A DNA stretch of 54,936 nt from Terriglobia bacterium (GCA_020073525.1 JAIQFA010000028.1:1-54936); one strand, 5' to 3'. Numbered from the stretch's first letter, positions 9,759 to 17,509 are shown. Program-made: numbers and translations. The notes: generated from the letters alone by a model not told the origin.

Positions 9759-9977
9759 TCAATTTCGCGAACGCGCCCCAGCCATGCTCAGCGCGATCCC
9801 GCCCGCAATCAGCACAACGCTGACAACCGGCGAAACGCGTTCACTGTGACTGGTCTGGACCCCTAAGTTTGTATTTCCGACCTTGATGCCCTCAGTATCG
9901 GTGTGGGGGATAGGCACAACCAGAGAGGCAATACCGAGCGCAACCAGTAGCAGTCCGACATACAGCAAAATTTTCAT
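9759..9977 (-). CDS. Small membrane protein with two transmembrane segments
   Basis: 72 aa. AAGGA sits 6 nt before the ATG at 9977. The first helix is LLYVGLLLVALGIASLVV, then a polar loop (HTDTEGIKVGNTNLGVQ), then a second helix VVSVVLIAGGIALSMAGA and a basic tail. The two-helix architecture with a conserved-looking periplasmic loop resembles small membrane proteins common in Acidobacteriota. Function unknown. Divergent from the region upstream of the 10230 gene. Confidence 0.7.
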   Translation of the reverse strand: MKILLYVGLLLVALGIASLVVPIPHTDTEGIKVGNTNLGVQTSHSERVSPVVSVVLIAGGIALSMAGARSRN

Positions 9978-10229
9978 ATCAAGTCCTTGCCATGGAATCG
10001 CGGCGGAAAGCCGCTAGTCGTGCAGTACCACACTAAGCAGCGAGCTATGAACCTGCAACCCGCCTTCCGGACCATCGAGCAGTCGACAAAACGCACTCCC
10101 GAAACCGGTTCATGCGAGGAACCCATCTCTGGGATTCTAAGCCTAAAACCCAATCCCGGCCCAATCCCCCGCAAAGGTAAGAACCGCCGCCATCAAATCC
10201 CGCATCCAAGAACTCACATGGGGAAAAAG

Positions 10230-10418
10230 ATGTCCATCTTCGACGAGCAATACAGGGTGGTCGCCATCGACGGGGACCGTCTTGTTATAAAGGGAATTCT
10301 CAGCGGCAATGTGCTGACCATCGTCAACCCCGAGCCGCAAGCTCCTCTTACCCAACAAGACTATCCCCTCGGAAAATTGATTGCCCTGACCGACCCCTCC
10401 GTCACCCCCTTGAACTAA
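10230..10418 (+). CDS. Small hypothetical protein
   Basis: 62 aa from ATG 10230, with GGGGA 6 nt upstream; ATG 10218 adds MGKK. The open frame extends back to 9987 but that part looks non-coding. The protein (MSIFDEQYRVVAIDGDRLVIKG... then LTIVNPEPQAPL) looks like a small beta-rich domain. No known motif and no signal peptide. Confidence 0.5.
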   Translation: MSIFDEQYRVVAIDGDRLVIKGILSGNVLTIVNPEPQAPLTQQDYPLGKLIALTDPSVTPLN

Positions 10419-10527
10419 GCCAATCCTGCACGTCTCACGTTGAGCCGTCCGTCTCAGAGTGACCTCCCGTTCCGTCCTCGCGCATCGTTTTTTCAACGAC
10501 TTATCACAGCAAATGGTGGCAGGGGGA

Positions 10528-10544
10528 TTGCTCTTAAAGAGCAA
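10528..10544. promoter_or_regulatory. Perfect 17-nt palindrome upstream of the porin-cytochrome-CuA operon
   Basis: TTGCTCTT-A-AAGAGCAA is a perfect palindrome with 8-bp arms, ending 21 nt before the operon's first start codon. It has no T-tract after it and lies before, not after, a gene, so an operator is more likely than a terminator. No regulator gene is adjacent. Confidence 0.5.
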
Positions 10545-10565
10545 AGTGTCGTTGTGGGGTAAGTA

Positions 10566-11609
10566 GTGACGTTCATGTGCAAAATCTTCCGTCGCGCCGG
10601 ATGGGTGGCCATACTGTGTTTGTCAGTGCTGGCGTTTGCCCAGGCGCCCGACGTCAAGGGAACTTTGACCGTCCCGGTCGTCTCGGGCGGTGTTGCCTTC
10701 GTGCCCTTTGTGCAAGGCGGCCAGACCACGCTAGTCAGCATTATCTCCCCGGTAGTTCTCGTTCCCCTGGGCAACAACTGGCTGATCGAGTCTCGCGGAG
10801 CTTTCGAAGGAGACTTCACCCGTCTCAATGGAACCGGTCCTTTCGGCGGAAAGATTCACAAGGAACTTGAGTATTTGCAGGTTGACTACATCGCAAACCC
10901 TCAGCTGACTCTCACCGCTGGAAGATTTCTCACCCCCTTTGGCATCTACAACGAGCGCCTCTATCCCGCATGGATCCGCGACCTGCAAGCCGACCCGCTT
11001 ATCCTTCCACTGGAGGAAGGTTCGAGCAACGGCGTGATGCTGCGGGGGGGATTTTCGGCTGCTCACAACCTAAATCTGAATTACGCCGCTTACTTCTCCG
11101 CCCTCAGCACCAACGAAACCCTGGATTCCGACCGTCAAGTAGGCGGACGTCTCGGCGCCTTTCTGCCCAACCAGCGACTGGAAATTGGATTCTCGTTCCA
11201 GCACTTGTTGCAGGAAGATCACGCCAACCGTTTCGGCGCCCACTTCGAATGGCAGCCGCGCTCGATCCCGTTGGACATTCGCTCCGAATACGCCGACACC
11301 GAGTCCGGCCGAAGCTACTGGATCGAGCCTGCTTTGCGCCTGAGCGCCGTTTCCCACGCCACAGTCTTCAAGCACACGCAATTAGTTGGGCGCTTGCAGC
11401 AATTCTTCACCAAGGCCGGCGCGACCAACGGCGACGTTCCCGGTGCCAACACGAAAGAACCGGAAATTGGATTGAACTACTACTTTCTCGATGGATTGCG
11501 AGCGACGGGCAGCTACGGCCGCCAGTTGAGTTCCGAAGGCAACGCCAACATCTGGACTGCAGGCATGACGTATCGTTTCGCGTTTCCTCTCGGACGAGGA
11601 GGCTACTGA
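10566..11609 (+). CDS. Outer-membrane beta-barrel porin-like protein
   Basis: 347 aa from GTG 10566 (GGGG 7 nt upstream; ATG 10575 is the alternative). The signal peptide is WVAILCLSVLAFAQA. The mature chain alternates amphipathic strands ending in aromatic residues, for example ELEYLQVDYIANPQLTLTAG and IGLNYYFLDGLRATGSYGRQ, and ends in a barrel-closing strand with an aromatic last residue (GRGGY). GRFLTPFGIYNERLYPAW resembles the phosphate-selective and other electron-transfer-linked porins. It probably forms the outer-membrane pore of the operon with the two redox proteins that follow; its stop overlaps the next start by one base. Confidence 0.78.
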   Translation: MTFMCKIFRRAGWVAILCLSVLAFAQAPDVKGTLTVPVVSGGVAFVPFVQGGQTTLVSIISPVVLVPLGNNWLIESRGAFEGDFTRLNGTGPFGGKIHKELEYLQVDYIANPQLTLTAGRFLTPFGIYNERLYPAWIRDLQADPLILPLEEGSSNGVMLRGGFSAAHNLNLNYAAYFSALSTNETLDSDRQVGGRLGAFLPNQRLEIGFSFQHLLQEDHANRFGAHFEWQPRSIPLDIRSEYADTESGRSYWIEPALRLSAVSHATVFKHTQLVGRLQQFFTKAGATNGDVPGANTKEPEIGLNYYFLDGLRATGSYGRQLSSEGNANIWTAGMTYRFAFPLGRGGY

Positions 11610-11899
11610 TGCGAATTCTCGCCGCCTTTGTGATTCTTGTCGCACTCGCCGCGGCAGATTCGGGCAACAAACCGTCCGAATCCAATGCCGCGGCTCCCTC
11701 GACGCAAAACGCCGCGCAAGCCACTGCCGAAATGCGAGTCGAGGGAGAAAAACGCTTTCGCACCAACTGCGGACGTTGCCACATGCCTCCGCACAAATTT
11801 CCTCCGCGAATGATGGCGACTATCGTTCGCCACATGCGCGTGCGCGCTCTCATCACCGATGAAGACATGCGGTACATCCTCGCCTACATGACGCAATAA
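11609..11899 (+). CDS. Secreted monoheme cytochrome c
   Basis: 96 aa, starting at the ATG that shares one base with the porin stop (TGATG), so it is translationally coupled. Signal peptide MRILAAFVILVALAAADS. One heme-binding CGRCH (Cys54, Cys57, His58) is followed by PPRMM, where a Met may be the distal ligand, and a helix EDMRYILAYMTQ typical of the C-terminal end of class I cytochromes. It is small even for a monoheme protein. Expected in the periplasm, or docked on the preceding porin, passing electrons to or from the CuA protein encoded next. Confidence 0.85.
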   Translation: MRILAAFVILVALAAADSGNKPSESNAAAPSTQNAAQATAEMRVEGEKRFRTNCGRCHMPPHKFPPRMMATIVRHMRVRALITDEDMRYILAYMTQ

Positions 11900-11903
11900 C
11901 TAT

Positions 11904-12344
11904 ATGGCCCTCCATCAACATCGAGTCACCGTCAGGATTGCCGTCATGCTGCTCGCCGCACTCCTTCCGGCAGGATCAACTCCGCGAAGCTCCGCGCAAA
12001 ATCAAATGCGCGTGGTCGAAATTCTTGCCGACCACGACAGCCTCTTCAAAATCGGCAGACAAGTGAGTCCTACGCTCACCTTCAAGGCGGGCGAAGAAGT
12101 ACAATTCCGAATTACCGCCCGAAAGGCGAGGACTCTCAACCGGAACGGGTCCATTCACGGCTTCGCGCTCATCCGCAAAAAAGATGGCGCGAAATTTCCG
12201 GACTGGGATCTCGAGCTCAAGCCCGGCACCCAGGAATTTGTCTTGAAGGTCCCGTCCGAGCCCGGGGAATATCAGATCGTGTGTACAGTGATCTGCAGTG
12301 ATGGCCACGAAGACATGCACATGAAGGTCATCGTAATCGCCTAG
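11904..12344 (+). CDS. Secreted CuA-type cupredoxin (cytochrome oxidase subunit II-like, soluble)
   Basis: 146 aa with a signal peptide over residues 1-32 and no further membrane helix. The cupredoxin fold ends with the CuA signature CTVICSDGHEDM: Cys127, Cys131, His135 and Met138, plus His85 in GSIHGFAL. This is the spacing of subunit II of heme-copper oxidases, with the backbone-carbonyl Glu replaced by Val. Unlike true subunit II there are no N-terminal membrane anchors, and no subunit I is nearby, so it is likely a free periplasmic electron carrier. It begins 4 nt after the cytochrome stop and is the third gene of the operon. A blue (type 1) copper site is unlikely because both cysteines are present. 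Confidence 0.85.
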   Translation: MALHQHRVTVRIAVMLLAALLPAGSTPRSSAQNQMRVVEILADHDSLFKIGRQVSPTLTFKAGEEVQFRITARKARTLNRNGSIHGFALIRKKDGAKFPDWDLELKPGTQEFVLKVPSEPGEYQIVCTVICSDGHEDMHMKVIVIA

Positions 12345-12463
12345 GCAGGGTGCAGAAAGACTCGGATTTCGTATCGAGGGCCTGGGATTTCGTGGCGCAG
12401 CAAGGTTCGTATCGAGGGGCATCGGGTTTGGTTGGGGGATTGGGTTGGTATTGCGGAAAATGG

Positions 12464-12542
12464 GTTCGTATCAGGGCATCGCTTCAGCGATGCCGCTAGC
12501 TCTACGAAATCAAGCCCCTTTAGGGCTGGGCCTCGACATCCG
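12464..12542. repeat. Family C two-hairpin intergenic repeat, copy 1
   Basis: TTCGTATCAGGGCATCGC-ttca-GCGATGCCG, then AAGCCCC-ttta-GGGGCT, then CCTCGACATCC. The same arrangement is at 22535-22622. Degenerate fragments with the TTCGTATCGAGG word lie at 12366-12425. Both complete copies precede the leader of a small or secreted protein gene. Confidence 0.7.
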
Positions 12543-12571
12543 ACTTGTAACGTTTCCCGGAGGGAATTCTC

Positions 12572-12925
12572 ATGAAATGCTGGATCGTATTTTCCGTTCT
12601 CGCCCTCGCCACGACTTTGACCCATGCCACCACGTTTCGCGGTGAGATTGGCGACAGCTCCTGCGCTCTCAACGTTCACTCCCTCTCCCGCTCACACGAG
12701 GAAATGCTGAAGAACAAGTCGATCGGTTCGACCGCAGCCGACTGCGCTCGCCACTGTGTCGCTCATCTCGGCAGCTCTTTCGTCCTGGTGGTCAAGAAAG
12801 ACGTTTACCGTTTGGATGATCAGAAAGAAGCAGAAAAGTGGGCGGGGCAAGCCGTGATCGTGACCGGTGAACTGGATGCGAAAAAGAGCCTGATCGTGGT
12901 GAAAACCATCCAGCCCGTGAAGTAA
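12572..12925 (+). CDS. Small secreted protein (DUF5818-like)
   Basis: 117 aa. GGAGG lies about 8 nt before the ATG. Signal peptide MKCWIVFSVLALATTLTHA. The mature protein follows a pattern frequent in Acidobacteriota: GEIGDSSCALN near the start, CARHCVAHLGSSFVL in the middle, DVYRLDDQ, and AGQAVIVTGELD towards the end, consistent with a small beta-barrel OB-like fold with a possible disulfide. Role unknown; it may be part of the redox operon upstream or separate, since a family C repeat intervenes. Confidence 0.75.
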   Translation: MKCWIVFSVLALATTLTHATTFRGEIGDSSCALNVHSLSRSHEEMLKNKSIGSTAADCARHCVAHLGSSFVLVVKKDVYRLDDQKEAEKWAGQAVIVTGELDAKKSLIVVKTIQPVK

Positions 12926-12939
12926 GCCGGGAAAAAGGT

Positions 12940-13013
12940 TGGCAGCCCGGCAGGGATTCGAACCCCGATACGCAGCTCCAGAGGCTGCAGTCCTACCGTT
13001 GAACGACCGGGCT
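12940..13013 (-). tRNA. tRNA-Gln (anticodon CUG), CCA encoded
   Basis: The minus strand folds as a full cloverleaf: 7-bp acceptor stem AGCCCGG/CCGGGCT, D-arm with GTTC/GGAC, anticodon stem GCAGC/GCTGC enclosing CTCTGGA (anticodon CUG for CAG codons), and T-arm CGGGG-TTCGAAT-CCCTG. Discriminator G and an encoded CCA follow. No intron. Confidence 0.96.
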
Positions 13014-13108
13014 GTAGGCCGATTCTAAATCATTTTCCCGCGACTGCAAACCATTCGACTCGTCGGCTTTACACGCCTGCGGAAGAGTTCGATCGAACTC
13101 ACGACGCC

Positions 13109-13195
13109 TCAGCCGCGCAGCGGCGGAATAGGAAAGCCCGGCACGTGAGTGCCGGGTGGCAGCAGCCGGAGGCACGAGTCCCGCATGGGACGGCA
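13109..13195. repeat. Family A three-hairpin intergenic repeat, copy 2
   Basis: Same order as copies 1 and 3: GCCGC-gca-GCGGC, CCCGGCAC-gtga-GTGCCGGG, then GTCCC-gcat-GGGAC. Loop bases vary while stems are kept, which suggests selection on structure. Lies between the tRNA and the isochorismatase-fold gene. Confidence 0.8.
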
Positions 13196-13269
13196 CCTGG
13201 CTGCGGGGGAGCCAAACGCAATTCACGACCCCCGAGTTAAAATCTCTGTCAGCAGTTCGAGGAGTTCCC

Positions 13270-13887
13270 ATGGCCAGCGAAACTTTCACCGGAACGATCA
13301 TCCCCGCCGACACCGATTACGCCGAAATGGCGCGCCGTCCCCTCGAGGCCGACCAGTGCGCTCTCATCGTCGTCGACATGCAGGAAAAATTGCTGCCGCC
13401 CATCTGGGAAAAAGAACGGCTGGTGCGAAATGTGCAACTGCTGATCCGCCTGGCTGGAATTCTGAAGATCCCCTCGCTGGTAACCACGCAATACGCCAAG
13501 GGCCTCGGCAACACCGTGCCGGAGATTGCGGCCATGCTGCCGGACGCCCCACCCATCGACAAGGTGATGTTCTCGTGCTTCGGCAGCGATGTGTTTTGCT
13601 CTTTGCTGAAGCGGCTGCCCGGCCAACGGACAACGGTGCTGCTCTGCGGCATGGAAACCCACATCTGCGTAATGCAGACCGCGATGGGAGCGCTACGGGA
13701 AGGCTATCTGGTACACGTGGCGTCCGACGCCGTCAGCTCCAGGGCGGAACTGAATTGGAGGATCGGCCTCGATCGCATGCGCGCGGCCGGAGCCATTCTC
13801 TCCTCCACCGAAATGATGATCTACGAACTCCTGCGCTCCTCAGGAGCTCCCGCCTTTCGCGAACTCCTGCCGTATCTGAAGGGATGA
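13270..13887 (+). CDS. Isochorismatase-fold cysteine hydrolase
   Basis: 205 aa from ATG 13270, with GAGGAG 6 nt upstream. The catalytic triad of the isochorismatase/nicotinamidase superfamily is present: Asp36 in LIVVDMQEKL, Lys98 in DKVMFSCF and Cys133 in GMETHICV. The cis-peptide segment after KVMFS and the closing ELL(R) helix agree. Specificity (nicotinamide, isochorismate, N-carbamoyl compounds) cannot be read from the sequence; lack of the nicotinamidase DxHxxxH zinc motif argues against PncA. Not in an evident operon. Confidence 0.85.
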   Translation: MASETFTGTIIPADTDYAEMARRPLEADQCALIVVDMQEKLLPPIWEKERLVRNVQLLIRLAGILKIPSLVTTQYAKGLGNTVPEIAAMLPDAPPIDKVMFSCFGSDVFCSLLKRLPGQRTTVLLCGMETHICVMQTAMGALREGYLVHVASDAVSSRAELNWRIGLDRMRAAGAILSSTEMMIYELLRSSGAPAFRELLPYLKG

Positions 13888-13900
13888 GGGTTCGCTCTTT

Positions 13901-13984
13901 TTCACCACCGAGCCACAGAGACAATCAAGAACTAGCAAAACCAAGAATTCGCTTTCCCCTGTGTCTTTGTGCCTCTGTGGTGAA
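13901..13984. repeat. Dyad repeat of the CACCACAGAGGCACAGAG type
   Basis: TTCACCACCGAGCCACAGAGACA is inverted by TGTGTCTTTGTGCCTCTGTGGTGAA about 37 nt later. Related dyads occur at 18815-18890 and 38398-38502. It separates two convergent genes. Confidence 0.65.
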
Positions 13985-13996
13985 ATAACATCTCAA

Positions 13997-14914
13997 CTAA
14001 ACGGCCCCTTCCTCTTTCTGTTTCACCCGCACCACCGTGATCTTCGAAAAACCCTCCTCAAACGTCGGGGCCTTCAACTTACCCGCCATCTTGCGCATGA
14101 TATCTTCCGGGACTGCGCGCCCACGCCGCTGGTGTCGCTCCATGCAAACCTCCACCGGCACGTCGAAGAATAATCCCTGCACATCGTAGCCATAATCCTT
14201 GGCCAGCTTGATCCAGCTATGGCGATCGTGCGGTGTCAGGTTCGTGGCATCCACATAATTCATGGGACGCCGCGCAATCAGCCGCGCCTTCAGCATCGAC
14301 CGCAAGTTCGAGAACACCAAATCCTGAAAGCGCTGCTCCTGCGCATCATCAAACAGAAGTTCGCGCAGCAGATCGCTCGAAAGCGGATGAATGTTGTGCC
14401 GCTTGAACCACGAACTCTTGCCCGATCCCGGCAGCCCGATCGCCAGCACCACCGTTCCCTTGCTGGCTCGGGGCGGAGCAGGTGCAACCCCAGCCGGCAC
14501 CGCGGGAGCCGGCACTGCAGGAACTGGGGACGACTCCGCCAACGAGATCCCAGCATCCGCTGGCTCCGGCGTGGCAGCCTCTGTAGCCACAACGGGCGCT
14601 GTCGCCGGCGGACGGGAACGCGAACCACCACGACCTCCGCGGCTGCGACGACGGCGCGCGCTTCGTGGTCGAGTCTCAGCCGATGCGGCTGCCGGAGTTG
14701 GTTCTCCAACTGGCTCAGGGGCAGGTTCCGGCGCGGGTCTCGACGGACGGCGCGTTTCGACGACGGGAGTTTCCGGTGGGGCAGCGGCCGGCGCGGCCGG
14801 CTCATCATCATAGAACCTCGGTTGCAGCGGCTCGGGTACCTTGGTTGCTTCTTTAGCGGAGCCTTCGCCGGGTTTCTTGCGGCGCTTCAAGCGCTCGCTC
14901 ATCCATTTGCGCAT
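13997..14914 (-). CDS. AAA-type P-loop kinase (polynucleotide-kinase-like) with long RG-rich N-terminal linker
   Basis: 305 aa from ATG 14914; ATG 14902 is equally possible. The open frame continues to 15334, but that part covers a family B repeat and looks non-coding. Residues 1-150 are disordered, rich in Pro, Ala and Glu, with a basic RG patch RRRRSRGGRGGSRSRP. From about 153 a P-loop kinase domain follows: TVVLAIGLPGSGKSSWF (Walker A 160-168), PLSSDLLRELLFDD, a helical lid, and NYVDATNLTPHDRHSW. This is the arrangement of the phage T4 polynucleotide kinase 5'-kinase family (AAA_33). The basic linker suggests RNA or DNA binding. Divergent from chdC. Confidence 0.75.
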   Translation of the reverse strand: MRKWMSERLKRRKKPGEGSAKEATKVPEPLQPRFYDDEPAAPAAAPPETPVVETRRPSRPAPEPAPEPVGEPTPAAASAETRPRSARRRRSRGGRGGSRSRPPATAPVVATEAATPEPADAGISLAESSPVPAVPAPAVPAGVAPAPPRASKGTVVLAIGLPGSGKSSWFKRHNIHPLSSDLLRELLFDDAQEQRFQDLVFSNLRSMLKARLIARRPMNYVDATNLTPHDRHSWIKLAKDYGYDVQGLFFDVPVEVCMERHQRRGRAVPEDIMRKMAGKLKAPTFEEGFSKITVVRVKQKEEGAV

Positions 14915-14995
14915 ATAGCGCTTGTAGCACACCGGCGCATGTGGGAGCAATCTGTCCCCGTGGCACACCGGGTACCCTGAACACGGTTGGCCGTC

Positions 14996-15018
14996 GAGAC
15001 GCGGATTGCCGCGTCTCC
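14996..15018. repeat. Family B palindromic repeat (GAGACGCGG..CCGCGTCTC)
   Basis: GAGACGCGG-attg-CCGCGTCTC, 9-bp arms, in the divergent region between the kinase gene and chdC. Its presence supports placing the kinase start at or below 14914. Confidence 0.7.
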
Positions 15019-15111
15019 TGTGTGCGCCCAGCACGCCAACTCCTGGAATGCCAATCGACCCTCGGCACCGAGTTTTCGATCTAGATTTACAATACCTGCC
15101 AGGGTAAATCC

Positions 15112-15981
15112 ATGAATCCAACGCATCCCCCAACTCTCCCAGTCGCCGCGGGGCAACTTCCCGCCGTGCCATTGACACTAGAAGGCTTCGCCACGCTTCA
15201 CCAGATGATGCGTTTCCGCTGGACCGCATGGCGCGCGCTTTCCAAGAACGACCGTCATGAAATCGCGAATGAAGCCGCGCAACTGCTGGCCGAGATGGAA
15301 AGCAAGCCCGACGGTCAGTCTGCCCTGTTCTCATTGCTCGGGCACAAAGGCGACCTGATGCTGGTCCACTTCCGCGAAACCTTCGACCAACTCAATCAGG
15401 CAGAGCTCGACGTGGCGCGGCTCCGGCTCAATGACTTCCTGGAGCCCACAACTTCCTATCTGTCGGTGATCGAGCTGGGGCTGTACGAATCGACGCTCAA
15501 GACCTACAAGGCGCTAGCTGATCGCGGCGTCGAGCCCCACTCCGAGGAATGGAAAAGGGCGATTCAGGAAACCGTTGACCGTCAGAAAGAAGCAATGAAG
15601 CCGCGGCTGTTTCCCACGATGCCGCCGAACCGCTACATCTGTTTCTATCCCATGGATCGACGTCGCGGCGAAGACAAGAACTGGTACACGCTTCCCATGG
15701 AAGAACGCCAGCGTCAGATGAACGAACACGGCCTGGTCGGCCGCCGCTACGCCGGAGAAGTAAAACAGATCATCACCGGCTCCATCGGCTTTGACGACTG
15801 GGAGTGGGGTGTAGACCTCTTCGCCGACGATCCCCTGGTCTTCAAAAAACTGATCTACGAGATGCGCTTCGATCACGTAAGCGCCGTCTATGCATTATTC
15901 GGCAGCTTCTACATAGGACTCCGCTGTCCGGCAAGCCGTCTCCACGACTTGCTGGAAGGAACCTTGCCCCAGCACGTGTAG
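15112..15981 (+). CDS. chdC: Coproheme decarboxylase / HemQ-type heme synthase
   Basis: 289 aa, cytoplasmic, chlorite-dismutase fold. Converts coproheme to heme b with peroxide in the coproporphyrin-dependent route. The C-terminal half carries the family signature: NRYICFYPMDRRRGEDKNWY with the catalytic Tyr and basic neighbours, then YTLPMEERQRQMNEHG, the proximal-His region VGRRYAGEVKQIITGSIG and FDDWEWGVDLFADDP. AGGG lies 8 nt before ATG 15112. The chlorite-dismutase distal Arg is not seen, so chlorite detoxification is unlikely. Neighbours are not heme genes. Confidence 0.92.
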   Translation: MNPTHPPTLPVAAGQLPAVPLTLEGFATLHQMMRFRWTAWRALSKNDRHEIANEAAQLLAEMESKPDGQSALFSLLGHKGDLMLVHFRETFDQLNQAELDVARLRLNDFLEPTTSYLSVIELGLYESTLKTYKALADRGVEPHSEEWKRAIQETVDRQKEAMKPRLFPTMPPNRYICFYPMDRRRGEDKNWYTLPMEERQRQMNEHGLVGRRYAGEVKQIITGSIGFDDWEWGVDLFADDPLVFKKLIYEMRFDHVSAVYALFGSFYIGLRCPASRLHDLLEGTLPQHV

Positions 15982-15991
15982 GGACGGGCTC

Positions 15992-16018
15992 GTGTGGGGA
16001 CGGGCGCCTCGCCCGTCC
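15992..16018. repeat. Family B variant palindrome
   Basis: GGACGGGCG-cct-CGCCCGTCC just after the chdC stop. It has the same GTGGGGACG lead-in as other family B copies but a different core. No T-tract follows, though it could still weakly terminate chdC. Confidence 0.5.
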
Positions 16019-16055
16019 AAGCCGAGCGAAGCCCGGCAGGCTTTCTGTAGCCGTA

Positions 16056-16448
16056 TCAACTCTTGCTGCGTCCACGCCGCAAGCTCTTCCCTTTCGCAAA
16101 GTGAAATTCATGCTTCTTCATATCCACCCGCGCGCCGCGGAAAGTCACACCCTCCATCCGCAAACGGAACTTTTGTTCCGCTGCATTTTCGCCACCCAGC
16201 TTGATGGCCCCGCCCGATCCCAAAACCCGATGCCACGGCAATCCCGGAACCTGTTGCAAGACCCGTACCACCTGTCGTGCCGCTCCCGGCCAGCCTGCGG
16301 CCCGCGCGATCGCTCCGTAACTCGACACCGTTCCCGCCGGCAACGCGCGAATGCAGCGCACCACGCGAGCCCGCTTAACGTCCAGAGTGTTGCTCAGCCT
16401 GTTGCTCGCGGACTTTCTTCCCGCCTCGAATTGAGTCTTACGGTTCAC
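16056..16448 (-). CDS. Alkyltransferase-like protein (ATL, PWHR active site)
   Basis: 130 aa from GTG 16448 (no ATG in the N-terminal part). The fold is that of the DNA-binding C-terminal domain of O6-alkylguanine alkyltransferase: VVRCIRALPAGTVSSYGAIA with the nucleotide-flipping Tyr44, GAARQVVRVLQ with the Arg finger, and the active site. In place of the Cys of PCHR it has PWHR (71-74), the hallmark of ATL proteins such as E. coli YbaZ, which bind O6-alkylguanine and hand lesions to nucleotide excision repair. The C-terminus is strongly basic (GKSLRRGRSKS). Confidence 0.88.
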   Translation of the reverse strand: MNRKTQFEAGRKSASNRLSNTLDVKRARVVRCIRALPAGTVSSYGAIARAAGWPGAARQVVRVLQQVPGLPWHRVLGSGGAIKLGGENAAEQKFRLRMEGVTFRGARVDMKKHEFHFAKGKSLRRGRSKS

Positions 16449-16636
16449 AATCAGCGATTCACGATCAGCGCACGACGATCAGCGAACAGTGTCGCCTGCG
16501 AACGACCATCATCGGACAATCGTGCTACCTTAGATTCACACATACAAATATTTACACACGCCCGTAAAACCTGCGCTTACGATCAACGCATCCCATGATT
16601 TTACTCACCACCTAAAACTGCCTTTTGGAGATAACC

Positions 16637-17371
16637 ATGCTTCGTCTGTTAAAAGCCCTACCCCTAACGTTAGGCCTCGCTTGTCTATGCTTCTTCGCCG
16701 CCAGTTGCGGCTCCAGTAATCAATCGCAGATTCGCGTGGTCCATGCCATTTCCGACGGTCCCGCCCTCGATATCAATGTCAACACCACAAAAGTTGTCAC
16801 CAACATAGCGTTCGCCGGCGTTCAGCCGACGCCCCCGGCCTACGACAAGGTGACTGCGGGCAGCGTCACGCTCCAAGCGTATGATACCGGCACCACCACC
16901 AGCATCGTGGGAAACAACGGCGTCAGCGCTAGCTTGAGCGGCTCGTCGCAATACACGGTGCTCTTGACTGGCTTCCTCAATGGAACGGGCCCGACGGCCC
17001 CCACCTTCTGGGAGATCACCGACAACAATGCGGCGCCGACCTCGGGCAACGTGGAGTTCCGCATCATTGATGGCTCGGTCAACACACCTTCAGGGGGGTT
17101 TGATGTTTTCATCGTCCCGCCGGGCACGAACATCCAGGGTTTATCGCCGCAGGTTTCTGGCCTCACCTTCGGACAGGGGAGCGCCTACATAAGCCTTACC
17201 GCTGCTGCCAATGGTTATGCAGTGATCGCTACTCCCCACGGAAACCAGACGCCCGATATCAACCAAAACTACACTCTTAGCGCAGGGCAGATTCGCACAA
17301 TTGTGATTGTTGATAACCAAGGCGGTGGAGGAATATCCGCGTTCCCGCTGCTGCTAAACGACCTCAATTAG
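16637..17371 (+). CDS. DUF4397 lipoprotein, copy 1
   Basis: 244 aa from ATG 16637, with GGAG 6 nt upstream. Signal peptide ending in lipobox AASC, so a lipid-anchored protein. Opens IRVVHAISDGPALDINVN, the characteristic start of DUF4397, and has the second family segment FRIIDGSVNTPSGGFDVFIV. Predicted all-beta, rich in Gly, Thr, Asn. It is a tandem paralogue of the next gene; both end LLLNDLN or LVLNDLN. Role unknown; surface-exposed structural or adhesive roles are guesses. Confidence 0.85.
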   Translation: MLRLLKALPLTLGLACLCFFAASCGSSNQSQIRVVHAISDGPALDINVNTTKVVTNIAFAGVQPTPPAYDKVTAGSVTLQAYDTGTTTSIVGNNGVSASLSGSSQYTVLLTGFLNGTGPTAPTFWEITDNNAAPTSGNVEFRIIDGSVNTPSGGFDVFIVPPGTNIQGLSPQVSGLTFGQGSAYISLTAAANGYAVIATPHGNQTPDINQNYTLSAGQIRTIVIVDNQGGGGISAFPLLLNDLN

Positions 17372-17416
17372 TCGCGCCCCAGGCGAACATCTCGCTATGA
17401 ACTTTCGCGAAAAACC

Positions 17417-17440
17417 GCCGGGCCTCGCCCGAGGCCCGGC
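17417..17440. terminator. Strong hairpin after DUF4397 copy 1
   Basis: GCCGGGCCTC-gccc-GAGGCCCGGC, a perfect 10-bp stem 45 nt past the stop. No T-tract follows, so it may act as an attenuating or RNA-stabilising hairpin rather than a full terminator. Confidence 0.5.
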
Positions 17441-17509
17441 GCATCACCCAACAAGCGGTTGACAAATCTTCCTGCTCCCCACCAAACTGCCTTTGGAGAA
17501 TTTTAGAGA

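Noticed and set aside
11904..12344. Blue (type 1) copper cupredoxin
   Set aside because: Two cysteines spaced C-x3-C with His and Met define CuA rather than the single-Cys type 1 site.
13270..13887. Nicotinamidase (pncA)
   Set aside because: The metal motif DxHxxxH of nicotinamidases is missing; only the general isochorismatase-fold triad is present.
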